This document shows, one piece after another, positions 1 through 7,583 of a stretch of 12,536 nt of DNA. The position numbers and the translations under genes are program-made. Source of the stretch: CAZONU01 sp965370045 (GTDB lineage: Bacteria > Planctomycetota > SZUA-567 > JAKLDR01); the NCBI GenBank assembly GCA_965370045.1, contig CBDUSI010000125.1, positions 1-12,536 of the forward strand, given 5' to 3'. Within the stretch, counting starts at the first letter, position 1; each line of letters starts with the position of its first letter. A model generated the notes under the pieces. It saw only the letters and a list, made by a program, of their open reading frames with translations. It had not been told where the DNA came from and did not search any database.

Positions 1-53
1 CATCGCTCGGGAGCGCCTGCCGTCACGACGCCCCATTTTTCAACGGACTGCTA
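1..53 (+). mobile_element. Right end of a MITE-like element, copy 1 (cut by window edge)
   Basis: These 53 bases align without gaps to 2703-2755, the right end of the complete element downstream, with five substitutions by eye. The copy ends in the same inverted-repeat sequence (ATTTTTCAAC...CTGC) followed by TA, and contains the same small hairpin, CGCTC-GG-GAGCG, at 4-15. Its outer end cuts into the sulfatase reading frame, so it is an insertion and not ancestral spacer. The rest of the element lies to the left of the window. Both copies have the same orientation. Confidence 0.85.
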
Positions 54-150
54 GGTTGGGGGTCAGCGCGCAGGGGTTCCCCGCGTGGGCCAGCCCGTCG
101 GTGCGGAACTGGTCGGGGTTGAAGATCACGATGTGCGGGCGTTTACTCAC
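40..150 (-). pseudogene. Sulfatase N-terminal fragment interrupted by the element
   Basis: Read leftward from a GTG at 148-150, the frame encodes MSKRPHIVIFNPDQ, continues FRTDGLAHAGNP and then TPNL. This is the classic start of alkaline-phosphatase-superfamily sulfatases: an Rp-I-hydrophobic strand, a metal-site Asp (D13 in the DQ pair), an R-D-L helix and the conserved GNP...TPNLD segment. At L33 the frame enters the element (position 53), adds three foreign residues and stops at TGA (40-42). The missing body, including the Cys/Ser-x-P-x-R active site, would lie beyond the left edge if the gene was simply split. The GTG start overlaps the CDF gene's stop by 8 nt and has GAGG at 160-163, nine bases upstream, so the two genes were translationally coupled. 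Family assignment rests on about 33 residues but the motif is distinctive. The short product should be non-functional. Confidence 0.8.
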
Positions 151-1123
151 CGGCACCGTCCTCTTCGGCCGCGGCGCGGCCATCGGGGTTGTCGGTCATG
201 GGCTCCAGGTGCACGACCACGTCGAGCACTCCGGGCCCGTCGGCCATCAGCCGGTGCTTGACCTCCTCGGAGATGTCGTGCCCCTCGCGGACGCTGAGCA
301 CCGGGTCGACATTGACGTGCAGATCGACCTCCAGGCCGGAGCCTGAGTAGCGGGTGCGCAGGTTGTGGACGGCGCGGACGCCCTGGGTCCCGCGGGCGAG
401 CGCCAGAATGCGCTCCTGCTCCTCCCGGGGGGCGCCGACGTCGACCAGCTCGCCCAGCGCGGGCTTGACTATCCGCCAGCCGGCCCGCAGGATGAACAGC
501 GCCACGATCACCGCGCCCAGGTGGTCGATGAAGGCCCACTCCGGCCCCAGCAGCTTGGTGGCCAGCACCGCCACCGCCGCGGGGATCGAGCTCAGCCCGT
601 CGGATCGATGGTGCCAGGCGTTGGCCACCACCGCGGGGCTCCTTATCCGCCGGCCCACCGCGGCGGTCCACTGATACAAGCCCTCCTTGCCGACAATGGA
701 CACCAGCGCCGCGATCAGGGCTATCCAGCCGGGAGGTTCGGGGTGATCCTGGCGCAGGGACAGTATCGCGTGGAAGACGATTCCCCCGGCCACCCCGAAG
801 AGCACCAGGCCGATCGCCGCGGTCATCAGCGTCTCGATGCGCCGGTGGCCGTGGGGGTGTTTCGCGTCGGCCGGCGCCGACCAGTAACGCACGCCGATGA
901 GCACGGCCACGTCGGTGACCGAGTCGGACATGCTGTGCACCGAGTCGGCGACAATCGCCTGGCTGTGCCCCAGAATCCCCGCGGCCAGCTTGCCCGCGGA
1001 GATGGCCACGTTGGCGGCCAGCGCCGCCCAGGTGACCCGCTTGACCTGGCGAACGCGCTCCGGATCGCCGTCGACCAGGCGGTCGCTGTCGCCACTGTGT
1101 CCGTGCCCATGATCGTGAGGCAT
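143..1123 (-). CDS. Cation diffusion facilitator (CDF) family metal transporter
   Basis: A 326-residue inner-membrane efflux protein of the CDF family, which exchanges protons for divalent metals such as Zn, Fe, Mn, Co or Cd. The N-terminus is His-rich (HDHGHGH, residues 3-9). Six hydrophobic segments are visible at about 31-51, 56-78, 100-122, 132-148, 164-186 and 196-216. The metal site is intact: H63-x3-D67 with D60 in helix 2 (ADSVHSMSDS), and H171-x3-D175 in helix 5 (HHRSD). Residues 230-310 form the cytoplasmic ferredoxin-like dimerisation domain (VDLHVNVDP...VVVHLEP). Longer readings begin at TTG 1192 or ATG 1165, but a good promoter (1164-1192) overlaps both, so the ATG at 1123 is preferred. 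The likely transcription start falls between 1165 and 1123, and a weak GGAG lies upstream of this ATG. The gene is followed without a gap by the broken sulfatase gene. The metal cannot be predicted from sequence alone. Confidence 0.9.
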   Translation of the reverse strand: MPHDHGHGHSGDSDRLVDGDPERVRQVKRVTWAALAANVAISAGKLAAGILGHSQAIVADSVHSMSDSVTDVAVLIGVRYWSAPADAKHPHGHRRIETLMTAAIGLVLFGVAGGIVFHAILSLRQDHPEPPGWIALIAALVSIVGKEGLYQWTAAVGRRIRSPAVVANAWHHRSDGLSSIPAAVAVLATKLLGPEWAFIDHLGAVIVALFILRAGWRIVKPALGELVDVGAPREEQERILALARGTQGVRAVHNLRTRYSGSGLEVDLHVNVDPVLSVREGHDISEEVKHRLMADGPGVLDVVVHLEPMTDNPDGRAAAEEDGAGE

Positions 1124-1163
1124 TCCCGGCTGGCTCTCCAGTGCCTTGTCGCGCTCGCAGAGC

Positions 1164-1192
1164 ATGGTAGTTCCCCGCGCGCGATGGGTCAA
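1164..1192 (-). promoter_or_regulatory. Sigma-70 promoter of the CDF gene
   Basis: On the minus strand TTGACC (1187-1192) and TACCAT (1164-1169) are separated by exactly 17 nt. The -10 box contains the ATG of a longer possible reading, which argues that translation begins further down at 1123. It is back-to-back with the ribBA promoter, with 14 nt between the two -35 boxes. Confidence 0.65.
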
Positions 1193-1206
1193 GGGCGCGG
1201 CCCGCC

Positions 1207-1235
1207 TTGAATCCGGCCCTTGCGGAGCTTACAAT
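1207..1235 (+). promoter_or_regulatory. Sigma-70 promoter of ribBA
   Basis: TTGAAT (1207-1212), a 17-nt spacer and TACAAT (1230-1235). Transcription should start near 1242, right at the Shine-Dalgarno sequence, giving a leader of only about 17 nt. That leaves no room for an FMN riboswitch, the usual regulator of many bacterial riboflavin genes. Confidence 0.75.
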
Positions 1236-1241
1236 TGATCC

Positions 1242-1249
1242 AGGAGGGG
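1242..1249 (+). promoter_or_regulatory. Ribosome binding site that fixes the ribBA start
   Basis: AGGAGGGG lies nine bases before the ATG at 1259. It excludes the in-frame TTG at 1220, which also lies inside the promoter. Confidence 0.85.
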
Positions 1250-1258
1250 AGGCATTAC

Positions 1259-2482
<1,224 letters not shown>

Positions 2483-2485
<3 letters not shown>

Positions 2486-2755
2486 CAGGCCGTTGAAAAA
2501 TGGAGCAGCCGTGATTGGAGCCAGAATGGTTCAGATTCGAGGAGGGGTTCCGAAGTCGATGCCCAAGCATCGTCTTCGGGTTCTCGACGAAGGAGATGGG
2601 CCGTTATGGCCCAACCCGAAGGGCGGCAGGCGGTCCCGTCGCGCTGCTTCGTTCTCGGGATTCGCACGATGCCAGAGGCATCGCGCTCACCCTCGGGCCT
2701 CGCATCGCTCGGGAGCGCCTGTCGTCACGGCGCTCCATTTTTCAACAGCCTGCTA
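2483..2755. mobile_element. Complete MITE-like element with TA target duplication
   Basis: A 269-bp non-coding unit (2485-2753) flanked by TA on both sides. The terminal inverted repeats read GCAGGCYGTTGAAAAATGG inward from each end and continue to GAGC: 22 bp with one mismatch at 2485-2506 and 2732-2753, with a further GCCGTGA match after a one-base gap. No transposase can be encoded. The interior folds into several hairpins, listed separately. TA duplication is typical of Tc1/mariner-IS630 elements, so this may be a relic moved by such a transposase, but the family was not identified. A second copy end lies at 1-53. The element provides the stop codons of both flanking convergent genes. Its long self-complementarity and terminal A/T runs might also end transcription in both directions; this is inference. 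Confidence 0.85.
2550..2579. repeat. Strong hairpin inside the element
   Basis: CCGAAG-t-CGATGC-CCAA-GCATCG-t-CTTCGG forms a 12-bp stem with a single T/T mismatch and a 4-nt loop. It is followed by two further hairpins: TGGGCC-GTTAT-GGCCCA at 2597-2613 and CGATGCC-AGA-GGCATCG at 2667-2683. No U-tract follows any of them directly. Confidence 0.8.
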
Positions 2756-3568
2756 ACGGCTCAGACGATACATGACGTAGCGGGTGGTCGCCCGGAAACG
2801 GTCCTCGTCCAGCCAGTAGGGCAGCTTCTCTTGCAGCAGCTTGCCGACGTGATCGATCTTCCGGCCCCAGGGTATGCGCAGCAGCCACCACAGGAAGGGC
2901 CGGCGGCGGCGCGCCGAGTCCGTGCCGAACTCGAACAGCCTCTGGCCGTATTTGAGAAAGAGCCGGCCCACCTCCAGGCTGGGCAGCACATTCTCGGTGA
3001 TGTCCAGGCGCTGGGCCACCTGGAAGCCAGCGCGCTCCGCGCGGGCCACGAAGTCATCCTCGAAGAAGCACTTGTCGTAGACCCCGCCCTCGACCACCTG
3101 AAAGAGCTCGGCGACCACCAGGTGTCCCCCGGGCTCGGTCAGCTCCAGGCACTTGGGGAAGAACGCGTCCTTGGCGATGTACTGCGGGCTCTCGCCGAAG
3201 AGCAGGCAGTCGTAGGTCTTCCCCGGGCTGAAGTCCTCGAAGCCGGTCAGGTTAAAGGGAACCTCGGGGCCACATGTAATTCCGAACTGCTCGCCGTGAT
3301 AGGGGTCGGGGCTCAAGCCCTCGACCGAGAGTCCGGCCTCGGCCAGCCGCTTGGACGTCCCACCCAGCCCGCTGCCCACGTCCAGCACCGACTTGACCCC
3401 CTCGGGAATCAGGCTGCAGATGGTCCGGGTGTACTCCTCCTGGGCCAGGTGGACGCCGTCCGGAGTGCGGGGCATCTCCTCGGTGAAGAGCCCGAAGTGC
3501 AGCGCTTTCAGGTTGAAGGCCTGCTGCAGGAGCTTCAGGCCAAGATCGATTCGCTTGGGCTTGGGCAT
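2753..3568 (-). CDS. Class I SAM-dependent methyltransferase
   Basis: A 271-residue soluble protein with a Rossmann-type SAM fold. Motif I is VLDVGSGLGG (61-70), followed by an acidic turn near 84-88 (GLSPDP) and a motif around 120-130 (CLLFGESPQY) where family members place active-site contacts. EPGGHLVVAELF (145-156) is the strand-4/5 region. The layout (HFGLF near residue 24, then motif I) resembles small-molecule methyltransferases of the tocopherol/sarcosine/cyclopropane-synthase-like group, but the substrate cannot be named. The ATG at 3566-3568 is chosen because AAGGA (3576-3580) lies seven bases upstream and the family fold begins soon after; the frame stays open to 3673. It has its own promoter at 3621-3648. 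Its TAG stop (2753-2755) is formed by the right junction of the inserted element, so without the insertion it would have ended in TAA. Confidence 0.85.
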   Translation of the reverse strand: MPKPKRIDLGLKLLQQAFNLKALHFGLFTEEMPRTPDGVHLAQEEYTRTICSLIPEGVKSVLDVGSGLGGTSKRLAEAGLSVEGLSPDPYHGEQFGITCGPEVPFNLTGFEDFSPGKTYDCLLFGESPQYIAKDAFFPKCLELTEPGGHLVVAELFQVVEGGVYDKCFFEDDFVARAERAGFQVAQRLDITENVLPSLEVGRLFLKYGQRLFEFGTDSARRRRPFLWWLLRIPWGRKIDHVGKLLQEKLPYWLDEDRFRATTRYVMYRLSR

Positions 3569-3620
3569 GCGGGCTTCCTTCTCGGACTCATGCTGCCCCG
3601 GCGGCTTCCGGGGGGCGGCA

Positions 3621-3648
3621 ATTGTATCTGCCTCTGCTACCCAAGCAA
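3621..3648 (-). promoter_or_regulatory. Probable promoter of the methyltransferase gene
   Basis: On the minus strand TTGCTT (3643-3648), a 16-nt spacer and TACAAT (3621-3626), in the 101-base gap after the isomerase stop. The -10 is strong and the -35 fair. The predicted leader is about 45 nt. It suggests the methyltransferase is transcribed separately from the kinase-isomerase operon, though readthrough is possible. Confidence 0.55.
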
Positions 3649-3669
3649 GCCCAGTAGTCCGCTCAAGCT

Positions 3670-5148
3670 TCAATCCTCAAACGGATTCTCGCCCGGATAG
3701 GGCACGCCCGCGGGCAGCGGGGTGCCGATCTCCTCGACGCCCAGCAGCTTCACTGCCTCAAAGAGCGCCTTGCCGGCCGCTTTGAACGCCACCGCCGCAT
3801 GATGCGGGAAGCGCCCCCCGACGAGCACGTTACGGTAGAAGCGCGCGAAGCCGGGCACGGCGATGGCCCCGATGCTCCCGAAGGAGGCCGGGTCGATATC
3901 CAGGATCTGGCCCTCGGCGACGTAGCTCCTTAGCCCGCCCTCCGGCGCGCCCTGCAACCGGAAGATGGTCACCGGCCCGGCCTTCAGCCGGCCCTCCAGC
4001 GTCCCCCGGGTGATGTCCGGCTCCCGGCCATCCTCCATCAGCCGGTTCATGAGCACCTGGTAGCTCAGCTTGGGGTCCACCAGGCACGACGACGCCGTGT
4101 TTCCGCAGTGGAAGCCCATGAAGAGGTCTTCGCCCCGCGCGCCCGCCGGCACCATCTCGTCGGGGACGGAGTTGTTGATGTCCAGCAGCGTAGCCGGGCG
4201 CACCGAAGCCAGCTGCGCCAGGTACTCGCTGAGCGCGCCGTAGATGTCCACCTCGCAGGCGGCGGGAATCCCCCGCGCGGCCAGGCGGCTGTTGACGTAG
4301 CAGGGCACGAAGCCGAACTCGAACTCGAAGGCCGGCCAGCACTTGTTCGCGAAGGCCGCGTACCGGGCCACGCCCAGGTTATCCGCCATGAACTTCAGCA
4401 GGGCCACCTCGAACTGGGCCAGCTTGGGCAAGAGATCCGGGTAGGTGCAGCCCTCCCCCAGTTCCTTCTTCATGTCCGCGGCGACCTCGGCGATCCGCTC
4501 CTTTTCGGAGGCGGCGTCCCTGAAAATGCGCAATAGATCAAGCTCGGAGTTCTCCATGACCTCAACGCCCAGCTCGAAGAGCGGCGCGATGGGCGCGTTG
4601 CAGGCCAGAAAATCATGCGGCCGGGGCCCGAAGGCGAATATCTTGAGATCGCGGACGCCGATGACCACCCGGGCGATGTCTACAAAGTCGGCAATCCGCG
4701 GGGCCAGCTCGTCCGCGAGACCCACCGGCCGCGCGGGGATGTAGGCGCGGACCTTGCGCAGCCCCAGACTGTACGAGGCGTTAAGCAGCCCGCACAGCGC
4801 GTCGCCGCGCTCGGAAGCCAGCCCCTCCCGGCTCTCTTCCGCGGCGGCCGAGAACATGACCGGCCCACCGAAGCGCTGCGCGAACAGCGTCGCCGGACCC
4901 TCCGGGCCGAAGTTGCCGAGGTAGACAACCGCGGCGTTGCAGCCCTTCGCGGAGAGCTCATCCAGCGCCTGGAGACTATCGGCCTCCGACTCGACGACTT
5001 TCGAGCACCGGTAGGCGGCAACGCCGACATTCTCCAGCGCGGCCATCAGGCTGCCCAAGCGCCGCTCGGTGAGCTCCAGCGGGAAGCAGTCCCGCGAGAC
5101 GCCCACGACTGCCAGTTTGACCTCGGGGGTGTTAGTCAGTCCGGCCAC
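3670..5148 (-). CDS. L-fucose/L-arabinose isomerase family protein
   Basis: A 492-residue cytoplasmic aldose-ketose isomerase of the FucI/AraA superfamily, which uses a divalent metal (usually Mn) in an ene-diol mechanism. E. coli FucI binds the metal through Glu, Asp and His. The likely equivalents are E299 in ACEVDIYGA, D323 in LLDINN and H449/H450 in RFPHHAA. A further conserved FHCGN lies at 346-350. Residues 1-170 form the substrate-capping N-terminal part and the C-terminal barrel domain begins near 370. It is shorter than E. coli FucI (about 590 aa) and near AraA length (about 500), yet its motifs look FucI-like, so the substrate could be L-fucose, D-arabinose or L-arabinose. The GTG at 5146-5148 has AGGAG (5156-5160) seven bases upstream. 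It lies 22 nt after the ribulokinase gene in the same operon, which favours a ribulose-forming pentose reaction. Confidence 0.88.
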   Translation of the reverse strand: MAGLTNTPEVKLAVVGVSRDCFPLELTERRLGSLMAALENVGVAAYRCSKVVESEADSLQALDELSAKGCNAAVVYLGNFGPEGPATLFAQRFGGPVMFSAAAEESREGLASERGDALCGLLNASYSLGLRKVRAYIPARPVGLADELAPRIADFVDIARVVIGVRDLKIFAFGPRPHDFLACNAPIAPLFELGVEVMENSELDLLRIFRDAASEKERIAEVAADMKKELGEGCTYPDLLPKLAQFEVALLKFMADNLGVARYAAFANKCWPAFEFEFGFVPCYVNSRLAARGIPAACEVDIYGALSEYLAQLASVRPATLLDINNSVPDEMVPAGARGEDLFMGFHCGNTASSCLVDPKLSYQVLMNRLMEDGREPDITRGTLEGRLKAGPVTIFRLQGAPEGGLRSYVAEGQILDIDPASFGSIGAIAVPGFARFYRNVLVGGRFPHHAAVAFKAAGKALFEAVKLLGVEEIGTPLPAGVPYPGENPFED

Positions 5149-5170
5149 GACTCTTCTCCTTCTTCGCCTG

Positions 5171-6865
5171 CTACCACGCGCCGCGCGCCGCGCTGCGGAT
5201 GGCGATGAGCTCCTTCATCACGTCGTGAAGGTTCCCGTTCCACTCCGCCACGCCGAAGGCGTCGTGCAGCTTCGCGTAGAGCGCGTACAGCCGCCCGTAG
5301 ACCGCGTGGGCTTCGGGCCGCGGCTCGTATACGACGTCCCTGAGACCGGTCATCCGCTCCTGCGCGGCCGGGAAACTGTCATAACCGCCGCCGTTCGGGC
5401 CGGCGGCCACCGCCCCGCAGATGGCCGCGCCCAGCGCGCAGCTCTGCGAGCTCCCGCCCACCTTCATGGGCCGGCCGGTGACGTCGGCGTAGATTTGCAG
5501 AACCAGCGGGTTCTTCTCGGCGATGCCCCCGATGGTTACTACTTCCTCGACCCGGACGCCGTACTCCTCGAAGCGCTTCATGATGGTCAGCGCCCCGAAG
5601 GCGGTGGCCTCGATCAGCGCCCGGTAGGTCTCGGCCGGAGTGGTGTGCAGGGTCTGGCCGACGAGCAGTCCGGTCAGGCGCTGATCGACCAGCACCGTGC
5701 GGTTGCCGTTGTTCCAGTCCAGGGCCAGCAGGCCCGACTCCCCGGGGCGCAGCTTCCCGGCGGCGGCGGTGAGGCTCCCGTGCGAGCCGGCCTGCGGCCC
5801 GCCGGGCTGAAAGGAGTTCACGAACCAGTTGTAGAGGTCGCCCACCGCGGCCTGGCCGGCCTCCAGGCCGTAGTGGTCCGGAAGGATAGAACCGGGGACG
5901 ATGCCGCAGAGCCCGGGGATGTCGGCGAGTTGCTCCTCCAGGGGCACGACCATCATGTCGCAGCCGCTGGTGCCCAGGATCTTGACCAGCGTGCCCGGCC
6001 GGATGCCCGCGCCCACCGCGCCGAGGTGGCCGTCAATTGCCCCGACCGAGACGGGAATCCCCGCCGGCAGGCCCAGCCTGTGGCCCCAGACCTCCGACAG
6101 CTTTCCGGAGAGAGTCCCGGCCGTTTCGACTCTCTCGTAGAGGCGCGCGCGCAGCTTGCCGAGCTGGGGGTCGAGCTCGCGCAGGAACTCCTCGTCGGGC
6201 AGGCCGCCCCAGTCGGGGTGGTACATGGCCTTGTGCCCGGCGGCGCAGACGCAGCGCACAGTGGACTCGGGCTTCTCGGAGCCGCAGAGCACCGCGGGCA
6301 GCCAGTCGGCGCACTCCACCCAGGACTGCGCGGCGTCAAAGACGTGATACGAGGTCCGCAGGCAGTGGAGTATCTTGCTGAAGAACCACTCCGACGAGTA
6401 GACCCCGCCGCACTTGGCCAGGTACTCGGGGCGCATCTCGCGGGCCAGATCAGTGATCTCCCCGGCTTCGGCGTGGGCGGTATGGTCCTTCCAGAGCCAG
6501 GCCATGGCCGCGAGCTCCTCGGCGAAATCGGGCTGCATGGCCAGCGGCGCCCCCTCGGCGTCCACGGGCAGCGGCGTGCTGCCGGTGGCGCCGACCCCGA
6601 TGCCGATTACTTTGTCGGAGTTGAAATCCTTCTCGGCCTCGGACGCGGCGGCCAGGGCGCCCTTGATGGCGGCCTCGGCGCCCTCGAGGTACTCGGCGGG
6701 GTGCTGGCGGGCGAGGTTGGGGTCGCGGGAGGAGAGCAGGATGCCGGCCTCACCGCGGGTGTAGTCGTGAACAAAGGCGCCCAGTTCCCGGCCGTCGGTC
6801 ACGTCGGCGACCAGCGCGCGGACGCTGTTCGTCCCGAAGTCCAGCCCCAGGGCGTATCCGGCCAT
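5171..6865 (-). CDS. araB: L-ribulokinase, FGGY carbohydrate kinase family
   Basis: A 564-residue cytoplasmic kinase that phosphorylates ribulose at O5 using ATP; E. coli AraB is nearly the same length (566). The ATPase phosphate loop is GLDFGTNSVR (7-16). AraB-type hallmarks are GATGSTP (92-98), LWKDHTA (124-130), the YSSEWFFSKILH stretch (156-167), AGHKAMYH (209-216), GAIDGHLGAVGAG (275-287) with the catalytic Asp at D278, and ILGTSGC (296-302). The FGGY C-terminal signature follows in TIGGIAEKNPLVLQIYADV. The ATG at 6863-6865 is used because the family begins MxxYxLGLDFG and GGAGG repeats lie just upstream; the in-frame upstream ATG at 6946 adds a non-family leader. It is first in an operon with the isomerase. 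AraB enzymes accept both L- and D-ribulose, so the natural sugar is open. No araD epimerase is in the window. Confidence 0.92.
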   Translation of the reverse strand: MAGYALGLDFGTNSVRALVADVTDGRELGAFVHDYTRGEAGILLSSRDPNLARQHPAEYLEGAEAAIKGALAAASEAEKDFNSDKVIGIGVGATGSTPLPVDAEGAPLAMQPDFAEELAAMAWLWKDHTAHAEAGEITDLAREMRPEYLAKCGGVYSSEWFFSKILHCLRTSYHVFDAAQSWVECADWLPAVLCGSEKPESTVRCVCAAGHKAMYHPDWGGLPDEEFLRELDPQLGKLRARLYERVETAGTLSGKLSEVWGHRLGLPAGIPVSVGAIDGHLGAVGAGIRPGTLVKILGTSGCDMMVVPLEEQLADIPGLCGIVPGSILPDHYGLEAGQAAVGDLYNWFVNSFQPGGPQAGSHGSLTAAAGKLRPGESGLLALDWNNGNRTVLVDQRLTGLLVGQTLHTTPAETYRALIEATAFGALTIMKRFEEYGVRVEEVVTIGGIAEKNPLVLQIYADVTGRPMKVGGSSQSCALGAAICGAVAAGPNGGGYDSFPAAQERMTGLRDVVYEPRPEAHAVYGRLYALYAKLHDAFGVAEWNGNLHDVMKELIAIRSAARGAW

Positions 6866-6899
6866 AGTCCTCCGCCTCCCGATGATTTCCGTCATCCCC

Positions 6900-6927
6900 T
6901 GTGTACCGGTCCCGGCAGGAAAGTCAA
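6900..6927 (-). promoter_or_regulatory. Possible promoter of the araB-isomerase operon
   Basis: On the minus strand TTGACT (6922-6927), a 16-nt spacer and TACACA (6900-6905), 34 nt before the ATG. The -35 is near consensus and the -10 weak, as expected of an activator-dependent sugar operon. It is divergent from the promoter at 6958-6986. I did not see a convincing operator. Confidence 0.45.
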
Positions 6928-6957
6928 GTTGAGGGAGAGCCGCCAACTCATCGACTA

Positions 6958-6986
6958 TTGACGGCGGTGCCGAGCGCCGGTATACT
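6958..6986 (+). promoter_or_regulatory. Strong sigma-70 promoter of the small membrane protein gene
   Basis: TTGACG (6958-6963), 17 nt, TATACT (6981-6986): five of six consensus bases in each box with ideal spacing. The predicted transcript starts near 6993, 22 nt before the ATG at 7015. Confidence 0.8.
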
Positions 6987-7014
6987 TGTGATGAAAGGAA
7001 AGGAGCGCCGGGGT

Positions 7015-7515
7015 ATGAGCGACGAGAACAAGATCGTTGACGACGAAACAGAATCGGGAGAGCTTGTCTTCAAGGACCAGGAGGAGCGCGTCAAGTTCTA
7101 CAGCGAGAAGCTGACGTTCTTGTGGGGAAAGTACCTTACGCTCGTCCACCTGATAATAAGCTTGTCCGGGGCCACCGTACTGGTCTTCTTCAACTCCATC
7201 AAACTGGGCGAGCTGGACAAGTATGTCAGCACGTGGAGCGCCTGCGTGGCTGTCATTGCCGCGGGCCTGGCCCTCATCTCCTCGATTGGCTGGCGCCTCA
7301 CCGCCCAGTACTTCATGGAGCGAGAGGTATTCGGCAGCCGTCCAGACGCCGAGGAGTACTACAAGTTGGTCCGCCCGCATGATGTGGCAACGACGTACAA
7401 GAAGCATGAACGCCGGGTAGTCCACTGGTTGTACAAGGTCGTTCCCTTCCCATCCATCTTGTTGTTGGTGGCATCCTGGATATTGCTGCTGTTTTTCATT
7501 ATGCGGAATACCTAG
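7015..7515 (+). CDS. Small membrane protein of unknown function, three predicted helices
   Basis: A 166-residue protein I do not recognise. A charged, acidic N-terminus (about 1-40: DENKIVDDETESGE, then EERVKFYSEK) precedes hydrophobic segments at about 46-66 (LVHLIISLSGATVLVFFN), 79-95 (CVAVIAAGLALISSIGW) and 143-164 (ILLLVASWILLLFFIM). Between helices 2 and 3 lies a 45-residue polar loop rich in Glu, Arg and Lys (FMEREVFGS, EEYYKLVRPH, KKHERRVVHWLYK). The layout loosely recalls small helical-hairpin membrane proteins such as SLATT-type domains, but I see no motif to prove it. The ATG at 7015 is chosen because AGGAG (7001-7005) lies nine bases upstream and the promoter ends at 6986; the frame is open back to 6901, which would lie upstream of the transcript start. 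Transcribed alone between the sugar operon and gmd. Its base composition is less GC-rich than its neighbours, which may indicate separate acquisition. Confidence 0.75.
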   Translation: MSDENKIVDDETESGELVFKDQEERVKFYSEKLTFLWGKYLTLVHLIISLSGATVLVFFNSIKLGELDKYVSTWSACVAVIAAGLALISSIGWRLTAQYFMEREVFGSRPDAEEYYKLVRPHDVATTYKKHERRVVHWLYKVVPFPSILLLVASWILLLFFIMRNT

Positions 7516-7522
7516 CCCGCCG

Positions 7523-7551
7523 TTGACTCCCGGCGCGCCGGGCCCTAGAAT
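7523..7551 (+). promoter_or_regulatory. Sigma-70 promoter of the gmd operon with a palindrome in its spacer
   Basis: TTGACT (7523-7528), 17 nt and TAGAAT (7546-7551). The spacer contains the perfect palindrome CCCGGCGCGCCGGG (7529-7542), directly abutting the -35 box. A bound dimeric repressor there would block RNA polymerase. It could instead be a stem relating to the end of the preceding gene, but no U-run follows. Confidence 0.75.
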
Positions 7552-7570
7552 GTAGCGCCGGGACACCGCT

Positions 7571-7575
7571 GGAGG
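7571..7575 (+). promoter_or_regulatory. Ribosome binding site that fixes the gmd start
   Basis: GGAGG at 7571-7575 overlaps the first base of the GTG at 7575, so that codon cannot be the start. The next in-frame GTG at 7584 sits eight bases downstream of it, an ideal distance. Confidence 0.8.
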
Positions 7576-7583
7576 TGAAGGAC

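Noticed and set aside
1193..1258. FMN riboswitch upstream of ribBA
   Set aside because: The promoter at 1207-1235 leaves a leader of about 17 nt, and no conserved RFN helices are visible.
2493..2775. Small open frames inside the MITE-like element
   Set aside because: They lack supported starts, run through the inverted repeats and resemble no protein; the element is better explained as non-coding.
5069..6961. A very long open frame antisense to araB (and similar ones at 365-1210, 1229-2464, 2606-3700, 8982-10079, 10174-11397)
   Set aside because: They lie opposite genes with clear family motifs, have composition typical of GC-rich shadow frames and contain no recognisable domain.
6939..6968. 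Inverted repeat CCGCC...GGCGG between the divergent araB and membrane-protein promoters as an operator
   Set aside because: Only five paired bases around a loop of nearly 20 nt, expected by chance at this GC content.
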